Part shown: positions 10,250-22,504 of the stretch, one piece after another
Position numbering within the stretch: position 1 is the stretch's first letter
How the letters are laid out: each line of letters opens with the position of its first letter
Source: Epiperipatus broadwayi
Taxonomy: Eukaryota > Onychophora > Udeonychophora > Euonychophora > Peripatidae
Direction: 5' to 3'
DNA length: 64,000 nucleotides
NCBI GenBank assembly: GCA_028023455.1
Contig: JAQFVV010012435.1
Span: 1,922,001 to 1,986,000 of the forward strand
The notes under the pieces: model-generated
What the model was told of the DNA's origin: nothing
Seen by the model: only the letters and a program-made list of their open reading frames with translations
The model's database searches: none
Position numbers and translations under genes: made by a program

Positions 10250-12535
10250 TGCAGTTTGCTTTATTATTTCTGAAAAAATGAAATGTCTTTTTTTTTTAAT
10301 AGTGCGATTAATTAATTTTATGCTGATAATTTAAACAAAAAAATCACTTGAATAAAAATTTATCGGCTAAACTAATATTAAATATAATTAATTGGTCATA
10401 ATAAAATATGCCATTATTATTAGAATTATATGAAATCATTGAGAGATTCTCCAAAAAGATAGAAATTCAGACAGAAAGTAAGGATATCGAGCAAAAGTAT
10501 AAAGGAAAATTTAAAGAAAATTTAACTATAATATTAATATTACATGACAATTTCAATTTGAAGTAGAATTTATTTAACATTTAAAAGTTGATGTGGACTT
10601 TTAAAACGTTTTCATACTGGGGCGAGGGCGCTTTTGTCAAGCATCAGAAATGATAAGACAGTTTGAAAAAGAAATAACTTGGAGAGATAAATGAATTTTA
10701 AGATAATTTAGTTAAATAACTTATTTCATAAGATTCTGGAGATATATCGAAGATAAATCAATAGTGGAAGTGGGAATTATAAAAAGAAGCGGTGAAATTA
10801 TCTATGATTGCTAAATATTTGATAGTATTTAATGAAATAAATAAATTTAACTTTCAAAAATAAGTTGGTGAAGATAAGATCTCTAGAGTATTTTTATATT
10901 TATTATACATTCTTTATTAATTTTTAGCTACCACTGATCTACCACCTACTTATGTTTAAAGGTAGCCATCTTTTGCTACGTAAATAAATTGACTTTAATA
11001 CTGAATCTGAAAGATGGTAAATAGATTGTCTATCGTATATGATTGTTTATTTTTCTAATATAATGATGAATACAGATATGTGTATATTTACATAGGTTCA
11101 TAAATTATACAAAGTATTGTTAATTTTTTTATTTCTGAAAGTAAAGTGTGCGACCAAGGTAAAATAATAGTACAAAGTTTATTTAAATAAAAACCACGCG
11201 AAAATGCACACTTTTTGTATGAGAAATAAACATTCCTTCACGAGGTGGATGGGGGAGGGGATCATTGGTAAATTGCAATTTTTCTTTAAAGGATTGAATT
11301 CATTTCGAAGTTATTGATTTAACTTCAGGCTAATATTCATGATTGATTATACTTCAGTATATCTTGAAAGCTTAAGAAGTTTTCATTGTCATGCTAAAAG
11401 CTAAATACTCTTTCTATCTAATCTAATTGGGAGGGGGGGGGCTATATCACTGTGATTGAATCAGATATTAAGTAATTGCCTAATAATTAAAGACAAAGTT
11501 AGTTTACCTTAAAATATAAATATAAATCTATCATTTGCTTTAAGCTGTAAGGAAAACGTAAAAAAAATTATTATAACTGAAGTTGTCATTTCACAACACC
11601 TCTGTCGCTATGACAACAGCTTAATTCCTTTATCAGTTAAATACAGAGATAAATAAAACAATTTATTACTATTACTTCTGTTTCTAATAACCATTCAATC
11701 CTTTTTTTTTTTTTCAAAATATACATTACATATAACCATATAATTCTTTTCTTTTCAAAAATAAACTTTTTGAAAAGAAAAGAAGTGTTTTAATTATAGA
11801 ATTATATTATTACTATTACATCAAAAATAGAAACGACCCCCCCCCCATCTATTGTTAAGTAATTAGTGAATACTGTATGACCTAAATTAATCGAAAACTG
11901 TTAACGGTTCGAATGTTTTTGTATTTTCACCGTATTATTATTATTTATATTTTCAATCAAAATTGTCTCATTATTAAAAAAATTCGCTAAAGACTAAATT
12001 ATCTTGAAAGTTTTACATTGTATTGAACTTAAAAATGTATTTATCTCTTCGGTAAAACAAAACTGTTATTAACGAACTTAATTTTTATTAATTTCCATTT
12101 GTTAATGTAAGTGATTATGGATTAACCTGAACTATGTTAGAAATAATGGATAGCCTTTATAAATTGACAGTATATATATATTGTTGTGCAATCTGCAGAA
12201 TGCTAATAATTTTTACACCAACAATCAGCACACAGAAAATGAATTGAAATAGCATTTTTAAGCTTAATAAAAACAAAAACAAAAACGTGAAAATAATGGC
12301 CTAAAAAAGTTGAATATTTAAACATCTGACTGAACAGCATTAATTGCAATACAGAAACGTTTAACTCTTCAATCTGCGACTCTGTTACTATATTAAACTG
12401 TGAAGAACAATCATTTTCTTAATGATGCAAGGGGCTGTAAAGTTTACAAAGCGTAAATATAGTTGAATGATTCATCATTTGGGAAATCATGATATTCGAA
12501 TACAGGAAGTAGAGCTTCTATTTAAATACTTTTAT
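10250..12535. other. AT-rich intronic DNA with G and C homopolymers
   Basis: It contains a G run near 11432, a C run near 11838 and a short inverted repeat of AATTCTTTTCTTTTCAAAAA at about 11739-11785. An RFX-type X-box match is listed separately. No gene was recognised. Confidence 0.5.
11604..11617 (+). promoter_or_regulatory. X-box-like sequence (RFX motif match)
   Basis: GTCGCTATGACAAC fits the consensus RYYNYYWTRRNRAC at all positions. Site function is not shown; it lies deep in an intron. Confidence 0.3.
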
Positions 12536-12539
12536 CAGT

Positions 12540-12965
12540 ATTGATTCTCTATTCTTCTACACAGGGCACACATTGTATTGGTAGTCAGTAGCAAAGAAGT
12601 ATAAACTGTAATTAAATTGTGTGGTCATTTGTTTGCGGAGTCACGTGATATCAATCATTTCATTGAGTGACCGTCATGAAATCTTTTTTATATCTGTTGT
12701 GTTTGGTCTGAATTACAGGTACGTGAACACTCAATCAATACAGTTGTACATAGATAAATGTAGTTCATACTGTACTGGTCATGCCGGACTCACTTCCAAC
12801 TGTATATATTAGGTTGCCTTGTGAGTTCTAGTCAAGACTTTCCCAGCTGTACTGGACAGCTTGCCTTGAGTCAGTCATAGTTGTAGTAGCTTCCAGTCCT
12901 ATCACGAACTTGCCTCACTGCATAGATGTATCAGTAAATAACTATAGTAGAAACACCTTTGCAGT
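12540..12965 (+). other. Unidentified higher-complexity segment, possibly a repeat
   Basis: GC content is higher than in the neighbours. TATATATTAGGTTGCCTTGT is followed by a CAGCTGTACTGGACAGCTTG stretch, like a core promoter and leader of a solo LTR or an unknown repeat, and ends near AGTAAATAAC. No terminal repeats or duplication were found, so the nature is open. Confidence 0.3.
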
Positions 12966-12969
12966 TGAA

Positions 12970-15020
12970 AGTGGTTTCAATTGAAATCACATTCATATTA
13001 GACAGATGTTATATCTTTCTCTCCCTCTGATTACAAGATTATGTATATAACTTTGAAATACAGGCATTGAATAAGAATATCATTACATTTATATCTTTTT
13101 GTATATATATTTTGCAGGAATTGTTTCAGATGTCTTTAACTTTTGCATCTATCAGTAATATGAAGAGTGTCATTACATTGATAACCAAATTGGTATCATA
13201 TGGTGTCATAATGCTCTATTTTGTAATTAATTTATCTTTGACTATACATGCATAAATTTTAAAAAATAAAATGATTTTTTTTAAAAAAAGAAAGAAATTA
13301 TATCATAACATTTAAATAAATGAATTCTGTATAGTAGTATTTAAAAATAAATAAATCACTGGTAGATACTTGCCATGTGTAAGAGAATCGCGAGTTTTCT
13401 TTTTTATAAAGTCTATCCATAGTATGAATTAAAGTAACATTTTAATTTGTGTTAATTATTATGTGTAGTAAGCACACACAACACAAAATAAATGGAAACA
13501 CACACTTGTTTAACTTAAAAAATTAAAGAATTAAAAATAAATTTCACTTTTATAATTTTAAGAAAGTGTAAAATTTTGATGAATAGCAGTTCAATAAAAA
13601 AATTGTCAAGAACTATGTGGCAAGAATTGACAATATGATTTGTGAGCTCTATTGAAAAGATAACTGGTTCCTCTCCCATGAATCAAAGCGTGTGTTGAAT
13701 AGTGACATAGTTGGCTACACACCGTACAAATTTTAAGGCATTAGCATGTCTAGATCATATGAAATATGACTATGTTTGATAATTTCATAGATTGTGTTTG
13801 ATACTATCTTTGCTATCACACCTTGAAAATTACCTGAAAACATTCTTATGGCTCATGGTCTCACTGCTTTATATAGTTTAGATCATTTTAAATGTTTCAT
13901 CGATAGATGTTTTACCCAATTTAAAACAAATTGAATGTTAGCATGTTTTATTATGGGTTACAATATGAAACTTACATTTTGTGTTGAAACTCATGATTCA
14001 GACACATCAATCATCTTTTCACCAGACATAATTAATATATTACTATTGTCGATGAAATTGTTATTTTTGTTGCTAATTCTGCCATTCAACAAAGAACTGT
14101 TTTGTTCATTTAAAATTTGGAATTTTTTTACATTATAGATTAAAAAAATCTAACATGGGAAAAATAAGAATGTGAATTTCATAAATAGTGAGACTTGAAA
14201 TGACAACACATTAAGTAACCTTTAGATAAATCGAGATTTAAGCATGGAAATAAGGAGATACCTCTGCATTGCAATAATAGTAATTATATGAAAAGTGTGC
14301 TATAGAATGCTTTATGTATTTCAGTAATTAGATAGAGAAATAACAAGATTACATAATACGTGAAATTTATTTGTAACCTGCTTTATTTTTGGTGGCTTTT
14401 AATGTAGAAATAAAATGGTGAAATTCTAAAAAATGAAACTGATTCCCAGATAAGGGAATTATGTAAAAAAATTATATTTGGTTAATTAAATGAATCTAAT
14501 TTGCTCAGCTCATCATACTTTGTATCTGGGGTGTCAGATATCCTTTTAAGCACTAAGCCAAATTAATCTTTTATTATCGCTTAAAAAAATCAGTTGGTGC
14601 ATTACATTGGAGTTATGTAATATTAAAGCACTGGAAATAACAGATTAAACTTCAATATAGTTTTTTTTTTAGCGTTTTGAATTCATCATTCTACAACTGC
14701 CATAAACCACAGCTGATTTCCTTTATTCTTAAAATAGTTGTTAATGATAATGTTTCTAAAATATAATAAAAATAACACCACTATAGTGATAAAGTTCCAC
14801 ATTGAATAATTTGGTACTCTGAATTTTTACAGATTTCTCATTCCATCACTTTTTGATAAAGAGTATTTTCGTTTGATTTACTTAAAATTCTTTGATTAAA
14901 AATGGACAGGAGGGTCTAAACTCAAGCTATGCCTATAATTTATATATTAATTTTAGGTTTTGATCAATATTATAAGATTTTTTAAAAATAAATTTCCATT
15001 GTATGATTTTCCTATTTAAA
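12970..15020. other. AT-rich intronic DNA, nothing recognised
   Basis: Only AT-rich runs and low-information open frames (for example 13935-14138) are visible. None has family motifs or splice sites in a matching frame. Confidence 0.5.
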
Positions 15021-15025
15021 AAACC

Positions 15026-15146
15026 AAATGATTTATTGTTTGAGATTCATAGAAATTTGGGCACTGGAAGTGACAGAATTGAGTCATGATTCAAGGGCTT
15101 TAAGCTCTAGAATCTGCCACTTAACCACTACACTAAACCATGCATT
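15026..15146 (-). repeat. SINE family A copy, well preserved
   Basis: Read on the minus strand: TTTAGTGTAGTGGTTAAGTG (A box), CAGATTCTAGAGCTTAAAGC, TTGAATCATGACTC (B box), CTGTCACTTCCAGTGCCC, TTTCTATGAATCTC, and AAACAATAAATCATTT at the end. This is one of the clearest copies of the family and shows its tRNA origin. Confidence 0.75.
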
Positions 15147-15592
15147 ACATCTTTTACTTAATTTCTGCAAGCGGATGTCCAGCTTTTTTTTTTTCAAGCT
15201 ATTTTACTCAAGTATGGCTGGATGCCACTTTATGTTTCTCCTAATATTTTCGCCACTATGTTTTACTTTCATTCTTATTATATGCTGAACAATTCATCAT
15301 GCAGTTATCTCTGTTTAGTATTAGCATATAAATTAGCAACAGTAATTAATTCTATTTATTCCTGAACTATTTATAGCGAGCTTTAGTAATTACTGGCATT
15401 AGCAGGTAATGTTATGTACACATCTTTATACTAGTTTCAAGTATTGGTCAACTTCAGTTAAAAAAGACTTTTTTTTTTAAATCATAGATTGGTAGTTTTG
15501 TTACCATACTCTGGGAATTTTATTATAATTCCAGGCTTGCTCTGGAATAATGTAAATAAATTGAGTCGCTGCTCACACATAAGTAAATAATG

Positions 15593-15705
15593 GAATGATT
15601 TATTGCTCTGGATATCTGAAGAAGTTTGAGTACCAGAAGTGGTCAAGCTGGAGCTATGATCCATGAACATTGAACTCCAAAATCTGCCATGCTACCATGC
15701 CATCT
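15593..15705 (-). repeat. SINE family A copy
   Basis: The minus strand shows GCATGGTAGCATGGCAGATT, TGGAGTTCAATGTTCATGG, ATCATAGCTCCAGC, CCACTTCTGGTACTCAAAC and GCAATAAATCATTCC in family order. Confidence 0.7.
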
Positions 15706-16075
15706 CATCTGCCATTATTTTTGACCAGAGAGTACACTCAGTGAATCAAAAGCTATTGGACCTAATTCGCTCTCTCAAAACCAGATACCAAACTAGCCCC
15801 ACCTCCACTCCTCACAGACACTTGGGCAATTCTCTAACTCCCATTGGACTCAATCATTCAAATGTTTGTGGCCCATGTGGTGCTTGCTCAACAAAGACAT
15901 GCATCTCAGACTGGCCTGGACTACACACTGTTTCCTCTCTCCACTTCCCTTCCCTTCTCACATGTATCCTTCCCCTCTTACCATGTTGCTTCTGAAATTT
16001 CAATTTATCATATAATCACTCCCTTGTAAACCTTTTTCTAACTGTATTTGTATCTGTTTTATTTTTTATGAAAAA
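15706..16075 (+). other. Unidentified GC-richer island, possible repeat 3' end
   Basis: About 300 bases are clearly less AT-rich than the surroundings, with two overlapping open frames (15663-15995 and 15844-16029). The longer frame holds several Cys (CGPCGACSTKTC), which hints at a decayed retroelement C-terminus, but no family could be recognised. The segment ends in a T-rich then A-rich run near 16070. It directly abuts a SINE. Confidence 0.3.
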
Positions 16076-16089
16076 AAAATTAAATAATT

Positions 16090-16660
16090 GTATAGAGGAA
16101 AAAAATATGAATTTGATTTACATTTGAAGCTTAGATCATGTTGTTGACAGGTTAGCATTTTCATTATTATAGTATATGAATTTAGAATTTCAGTTCTATG
16201 TACAATTAAATCTTACAAGAAATCTTACATTGTTTCAAGAAGCATAGTCATTCTAATAAATTGTATTGGATGAAACAAAATTTACCTATTTACATATAAA
16301 TTCAAATCAATTAAATGTTTGTAAATCTTATGTATTAATATTTTCATTATTTTATAACTATGTAAATAATCATGGACTTAATTTCTGTAGAAGGTATGTC
16401 ACATTCGAGTACTCAAATAGCTGGTTGAATAATGTAGTTCAATTAATTTATGAGATCAATGTTGGATTGTTTTTTTCCAGCTGAGAACTGATGCATGAAC
16501 ATGCAGGTCATTGAATTTGCCATAATTATGACTATATTGAACTCTTTTTGGACATTTTGTGATTTATATATATAAAGAACAATATGAGCACAGTAATAAT
16601 GTGACCAACTTAAAGGGTTCTAGAATTATGTTTTAGCTCATTAGGATAAGTAAAAAAAAA
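16090..16660. other. AT-rich intronic DNA, nothing recognised
   Basis: No supported gene or repeat. The open frame at 16266-16484 is low-complexity chance sequence. Confidence 0.45.
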
Positions 16661-16670
16661 AGAATATATT

Positions 16671-16790
16671 ATTAAGTAGTTTGTCTGTGGATAGATTGTA
16701 GACATTCAAACAAATGAAATGATAGAATTAAGTTGTGATCCATGAACTTTAAATTTGATTCTGGCATTCTCTTAACATGTAAAATTATGC
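16671..16790 (-). repeat. SINE family A copy (eroded)
   Basis: GAAATGATAGAATTAAGTTG, TGATCCATGAAC, TTGATTCTGGCATTC match the inverted CACTTC, B-box and head regions of family A. Confidence 0.55.
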
Positions 16791-16798
16791 AAAGCAAA

Positions 16799-16920
16799 TA
16801 AATTCAATGGTTTATCATATAAAAGATTATTTGATGTTGAACACCTGAAATAACAGAGCCAACCTGTGATTTGCCAGTTTTTAGCATTAAAGTCCAACAC
16901 TATCTTTGCACTAAACTTCG
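16799..16920 (-). repeat. SINE family A copy (eroded)
   Basis: AATGGTTTATCATATAAAAG, TTGAACACCTGAAATAACAG and GTTTTTAGCATTAAAGTCCA, then TTTGCACTAAAC, give the inverted family order directly next to the previous copy. Confidence 0.55.
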
Positions 16921-17089
16921 CAGGGCAGACTACCGCATAGAATAATAATGCGATTGAAGTGAACCTTCAGAGAAATTTGCTCTACAATTATTATTTTTTA
17001 CTGTTTAACTCTTTATGTTTTACTAATCAAGTATTGTAATTATCTTAAAACATTTTTCATGCTAGTTTGAAATAATAATAGTCCAAAAA

Positions 17090-17895
17090 ATGACATGCCG
17101 TATAGTTTTTATTTTCCTCTCTTCTTTATTTATTCGCAAATGTTCATTCTTACTGCTAAATATTGCAAAATTCATCCTTCTACCTAATCAGGTTAACTCA
17201 CAGAAAATTAAGTACTGGGATGCTTACCATCTAATTAATGTAGAACCCCCCCCCCTAATCCCATCACTGTTAACCCTTCCCAACCATTCAATCATTAAAG
17301 AGTTTAAACAGTGGCATCTAGAGCTGAAATTTTTAGATTTTTTGATTAAAATAAACCTGAATGTTCTGCCCACATGTTATAGAAGGTTCTCATGCTTAGA
17401 CCCAGTCTGCCCTTTATGTAAACAGGATGATGACACAACAATACATATTCAGAGCCATTATACCTCACTCCAATGGGACAGAGTCTTTAACACATCTATA
17501 TACAAAACTAGAGTGCCTCTCCTCACCAGACTGATTTGTAGCATAACTAATGGGATCTTTCCACCCATAAGAATCATAACTTTTCTGCTGCTGCCTATTG
17601 GTCAATTAGGTGCACTCTCATTTATGGCCACATCTTGTTTCACCATAAGAAATTACTTCTGGCAAAACTTCAGGCTATCAGAAACAGAGATGAAAAACTA
17701 TCTCCAACATATATCTACAATGCTACATGGAGACTTGTAGTAATGGACAATGGGTGATTGAACAATTACGTTTTTACCACCAAACCGTAGGTATTGGATT
17801 ATGTAACCTTTTTTATAGTTTCTGTTAACAACATAACTCTGTCACTGCTGTAATGTAATTCTTTGAGCTCACAATAAAATTTCTTGATAAAAAAA
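17090..17895 (+). pseudogene. LINE 3' end with an open 216-codon ORF2 C-terminus
   Basis: The frame 17090-17740 is uninterrupted and reads as the C-terminal region of the LINE family also seen at 4.1-5.1 kb and 51.1-54.95 kb. It has IKYWDAYHLIN near residue 40, then a LKFLDFLIKINLNVLP block, RRFSCLDP, and a zinc-knuckle-like C-x2-C-x8-H whose last Cys is replaced by His. A 3' UTR with AATAAAATTTC near 17873 and an A run at 17889 follow. The upstream reverse transcriptase and endonuclease are absent, so it is a 5'-truncated insertion; the first ATG is not meaningful. The open frame suggests it is younger than the other two copies. Confidence 0.75.
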
Positions 17896-17899
17896 AATC

Positions 17900-18480
17900 T
17901 ACAGTTTTATATATCTGCTTCAATTCAAAAATATTAATGGTGAATACAAAATGATAAAAAAGAAAAGATTAATTTTATAGTCGTTTAAAATCGTAATGCA
18001 AATTTCACAGATTGTTTACAAGCTATAATAAACCTATTGTTTATTTAGTCTTTTCAATACATCTTTTTATGTAAAAAATAACTTATCTTTTTTTAACTTA
18101 ATAAATAGCATTAAAATTATATATGTTCTCAAGTTATTAATTGTTGGTATAAAACATACTTTTAATTAGTGGTGAAGCATACTTGTATGTTTAATGATGA
18201 AGAAATGAAATATTAATTGGTTTTAAAAGTAATAAGGCAGGTATTAAATATTTATTAATTATGAACTTCGTGATCTTTTGTGTCACAAACAATAAAATAT
18301 CAAAATTTAATTAAGAAAAATAAACAATGATTTAAAAAATTGACTTAAAATGATTTTAACATAGTGTGTATATATATATATGTGTGTGTGTTATTATATT
18401 TTCCTGCTATTAGAAGTTCAACTTAATGTGCAACCTTTTGGATGGTTTTTTTATTATGATCCAGAAAACTCAAGTTTATT
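17900..18480. other. AT-rich intronic DNA with a TA/TG microsatellite
   Basis: A (TA)n(TG)n run lies at about 18368-18392. Nothing else was recognised. Confidence 0.5.
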
Positions 18481-18485
18481 TCATT

Positions 18486-18622
18486 ATCTCCAAATTATCC
18501 TTCCCTCTCTTTCCCCTCTCCCTCCTTTCTTTCTCCCTCCTCTCCCCCCTCTCTACCTCTCCATCTCTCTCTTCCCTCTCCACCTCTCTCTCTCCCTCCT
18601 CTCTTCCTCCACTCTCTCTTTT
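18486..18622 (+). repeat. Polypyrimidine (CT-rich) low-complexity tract
   Basis: CCCTCTCT/CCTCCTCT patterns run for about 135 bases, like the tract at 10134. Overlapping Ser/Leu/Pro-rich frames (18380-18734) are artefacts. Confidence 0.85.
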
Positions 18623-18959
18623 TTGTCAAAAAAAACTTTGTTTTGAATTCAATCAAAAGTCTCCCATTTTCTCTTCTTGTTATTTGCTGATTGATTTTTA
18701 TTTCAATATTTCACACTTAAAAGCAATATCATAATATTTATTCTTTTGGAAACTTTAAGCCATTCATTTCTTTTCTTCCCTCTTTTGTTAGTGAATATAC
18801 TTGAATAATATATGTATATGCATATAAATGATATCACAATCCTACTAAATCCAGCAACACTCACCTATATGATGACAATGATATTTTGAACGGTTAGGAT
18901 TATTTTGATCATTTTTTAAATAATGACATATAATAATTAAAATGATGAGTTTAATGATA

Positions 18960-20476
18960 TATCCATTTTATCTACTTATTTAGATTTTGACAAAGCTAAT
19001 CAGCTTAATGAAATCAAAACAGTTTTTTTGTAATCTTAAAATGAAAACCTAGCAGATTTTGATGAAATATTTGCAGAGTTTTAAAATATTGTCATATGTT
19101 AGCTTAAAAAATATAGGAATTTTTTTAGGAATATCTAGATTCATGAAGTTTTGTCACCCAATCTTAAGGTTGCTTTTATTGTTCTATCTTTAAAAACAAG
19201 GACATAGTCACAATTGCAGTAATTACTACAGAATACCATTTTTATCCACTATAGCAAAAGTTCTTTGGAGAATTTTGTTAAGGTGCTTCCAGTTGTATAG
19301 GAATGATTACTAGAGATGCACTGTGGTTTTAGAGTGCACTGTGATTTCAGAGAGGCAAGAAGCATTACAGATATGATTTTTGTTGCTGGGGGGAAATGCA
19401 AGAAAGGTTTTGGGAATAAAGGAGTGATTTATATATTGCTTTTATTAATAGGACAAATTTATGGCATTGTATGAAATTAATTAGTTGTCCTCTGAAATTT
19501 ATTCATATTATATAGATTCTATATGATTGAATGAGATAAAATATTATTGTCACAAATGGAAAACCTGAAGCTTTTGAAATAAAAAATGGTGTTAAACAAG
19601 GATGTGTACTTAGTCCAATGTTGTTTTTAATTTTTATGATAGTAGTCTTTGAAATGGTTTATAGATGGATTAGTGAAACGGGAATCAAAGAATGATACAA
19701 GTTTGATGGTTCAATATTTAATTTGAATCAGTCAGAAACAAAAACAATAGTTTCACTGTTAGAGCCTTGATTTACAGTATTCTAATGATTGTGCTATTTT
19801 TGCCAGCTCAAAACAACAATTTACAAATTGGTTTTTAATATTTTGAATGCAACTTGTAAAGATCCCTTATTAAAGTTCATAAACTTAAGTTCTTTATAAG
19901 TCAGTGACAGAAGAAAAATTCTCAGCATCTTTTAGTTTGGATGATTATCAGCTTGAATCAATTTAAATACCTTGGTAGTTTTATAAGAAGAGAACTTAGA
20001 TGTTGAGTGACAATATATACTCCAATTTTAACAAGTAAATATAGGGTATTTTATCATAAGAAATTAATTGCTACAACAAAAATTCATTATGTTTAGAACT
20101 GTTATTTTATCTAATTTATTATATGGATGTGAAACTTGGACATCCTATCAATGCAATATAAATATATTATGAAAGTTTAAGGATGCTTTCTAAAATTATA
20201 AATATATGTTAAGACAAGGCCATAAAATCAATCAATATGTTTTCTAGTTTGCTGGATGTGATTATATTGAGTCCATTATTATCAAATCATAACAGTGGAA
20301 GACTTGCTAAAGATGTGGTTTATGGTGAACTTGAGCATGGGTTTTGTGGGAGAAGTAGACTCCATCTACATTATACGGTAAAAGATATGGCTGAGAATAG
20401 AATACATTCAACAGCTACATTTGGACAGGGTCTTGAAATATTTCAGAAAGAAAAGTTTTCTGCAGAGGAAAAATGA
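18960..20476 (+). pseudogene. Decayed LINE reverse transcriptase
   Basis: Pieces in shifting frames follow the order of a non-LTR reverse transcriptase: a segment like the KDIVTIA...YRG entry to the fingers (about 19200-19260), an IFVA-like recruitment helix region (about 19370), then NGKPEAFEIKNGVKQGCVLS PMLF (RT block 4/5, about 19555-19630), a decayed active-site region, YGCETW (about 20124), and an AGCDYIESI block (about 20250) before KDVVYGEL (about 20305). The order and spacing match elements common in invertebrates whose C-terminus reads YGCETW...RLPKQVLYGEL. Many stops and frameshifts make it dead. Clade (RTE-like or jockey-like) is unresolved. Confidence 0.75.
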
Positions 20477-20566
20477 GGGAAATTGGGGATTAATTAATAC
20501 CAAAACTTTTTGTTTTTGCTATGTATAAAAGTAAATATATATATACATATATGTATAAACAAAATT

Positions 20567-20724
20567 ACACCAACTTTAGAATTAAAAACCCAAAATTTAC
20601 AACCTAAAATTTCACAACCAGTTGGTTTATTGCTGAGGCAGATTCTTCAAGTCTACTTTGCCATGAAATCAATTGGTTGTGAAATTTTAGATTGTAAATT
20701 TTGGTTAGTTTCGGAATTTGGTGT
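20567..20724. mobile_element. 158-bp inverted-repeat element (MITE-like)
   Basis: ACACCAACTTTAGAATTAAA, CCAAAATTTACAACCTAAAA and TTTCACAACCAGTTG on the left are mirrored by CAATTGGTTGTGAAATTTTA, GATTGTAAATTTTGG and GGAATTTGGTGT on the right. Arms are about 60 bases and the loop is about 45 bases. There is no coding sequence, and no duplication flank was identified. Confidence 0.7.
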
Positions 20725-21149
20725 GTTTTTTTATTGACTAGTTTAGCTTTTGATATTTTACATTTTTAATAGTTTTAATTTAAAAGATATATGTGTTTAC
20801 AATATTTATTAAAAATTAATATTTATTATTTACAATTCTGTTTAATTTATGGAATCATATGAGTGGTTTATACACTTGAGAAATTTGTAGTAATTGATAA
20901 TGTAGAAGTATAAAGTATATTGTTAAATTATTTTTAATCTGGAAAAATCATTAATTTGGATGGTTTTGAAATTAAGGATGCTAAATTAACAATACTGCAT
21001 CTCTCTGTAATAAAAATGGAAATTATTTTATCTATTTTTAAAAGAAAGAATAAAAATACTTGTGGCTGTAAATATAATACATTTGGTAAGAATTCTCCAA
21101 ATGCTCTATGTGAATGTATATATTGTATCTTGGATGATAATAGATGACC

Positions 21150-21330
21150 AATTGAAATATTAAATCGGAGTCCAAGAAATTGTAAAAGACCCAAAAAGAG
21201 ACCGCATGTGAGATAGATGAAATAAAGTGTTTATAGGTCATGTGGAGAAGAGAGGCTAAGAGATCGGAGATGGATTGAATTCTGCAGTGGAACGACAATG
21301 GATGATGATGATTGTATCTTGAGGTGCTTC
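21150..21330 (+). pseudogene. RTE-like LINE 3' tail
   Basis: AGACCCAAAAAGAGACCGCA, then TAGATGAAATAAAG, GAGAAGAGAGGCTAAGAGAT and CGGAGATGGATTGAATTCTG read as the end of an endonuclease-reverse transcriptase (RWMDEI...REAKDR-type). The tail is a short TGGATGATGATGATT simple repeat in place of poly(A), which is typical of RTE elements. The same tail occurs inverted at 25070, 29365 and 29945. Confidence 0.7.
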
Positions 21331-21334
21331 TTTC

Positions 21335-22500
21335 AGTATCTAAAACAATAAAATTAAAGCTCTAAAACAAATATGTTTCAGAATATTGAAAATTTGTGTG
21401 TTTTACAAATGTTTAAATATATCAGTAACTAAAAAAAGTGTTCTATTGGCAGTAGCACTGTGGAAGATTTGCGAAGAGTGATTAAAACAATTATGATGAG
21501 ATATAAATAGGAGAATATGATGTTTGAAAGAATGGATAATCTTGAGTAAGAGGATGTGAAATATAGAAAGAAAAAAAACCTTATGTAAAACGTATATATT
21601 TTCGTATATATATATTACAAATGTCCCATTTTACTTTTGTTGTCTTAAATGAAATTACATGCTACTAATTTGTTTCTTTTTTTTAAAAAAACTAATATTT
21701 TGACTTTCTTCTCATTACTTTTTCCGTATTCGTTATTATTTTTTCAATCTCATTCCCTCTGCTATCATTTGAAACAGGGTTGGTTATTCTTGAGAGAATT
21801 TTCTTTAATCTGAGACTTGTTGATTTAATTCTTGGTTTATCTGCGATCTAATGCTCTTTAATAGCATTAGAATTTTGTTTTAACTTTGTCAATCAATTTA
21901 TTCGTAACACAATTTATATTGTCTTTTTTTAAAAAAAATATATATAAATTAATCCATTAGATTCTTTTGTTTTATTAAAAGCATTATTTATTTCTTATTT
22001 TCCTAAATGGTTTGTAATTAAGAAAAGATAATCGATTTAATTAAATTTGTGAAAGTAAAGTTTTCAGTACAGTGGAGGTATACTAGTCGTTAATCCCAGT
22101 TGCTCGAATTCAAACTTCTCCCATTTTCAAACTGCAATTTTTATAATGCATGCTTTAATGATAAAGTTGAATTGTTAATGTCATGTCAATATTCTTCATT
22201 AAAAAAAAAGTATGATATACAAATTTTCCATCTATCAGCATGTTTCAAAAACCATGAAATTGTACATTCAATAATAAGTAGAAGACAAAATGGTACTTAC
22301 ATAGAATCTCTGCCTGCAGCTTGCCATGCATTTTATTTTAAATAATCCATCTTTAAGAGTGTCCATTTCATGGTATAAACAATATAGCTGACTCTAAGTA
22401 ATCATATTCACTATTTACTTTCTTTTATTTATTAAAATGATAAAGAAACATAAAAGTCCAAAGGATTGTAATTAAACATTTTTTTAAATGTAAATGTAGA
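21335..22500. other. AT-rich intronic DNA, nothing recognised
   Basis: No family motifs or splice-bounded frames. The frame at 22100-22345 lacks recognisable features. Confidence 0.45.
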
Positions 22501-22504
22501 GACG

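Noticed and set aside
10134-10334. Pro/Ser/Leu-rich open frame over the CT-rich tract
   Set aside because: The composition comes from the polypyrimidine microsatellite, and there is no other support.
11432-11440. G and C homopolymer runs (also near 11838, 17246, 37806, 39386, 63875) as regulatory elements
   Set aside because: They are short homopolymers scattered in AT-rich intron with no shared context, more likely slippage or sequencing-prone tracts.
18380-18734. Two overlapping Ser/Pro/Leu-rich frames
   Set aside because: As above: they lie over low-complexity CT-rich DNA.
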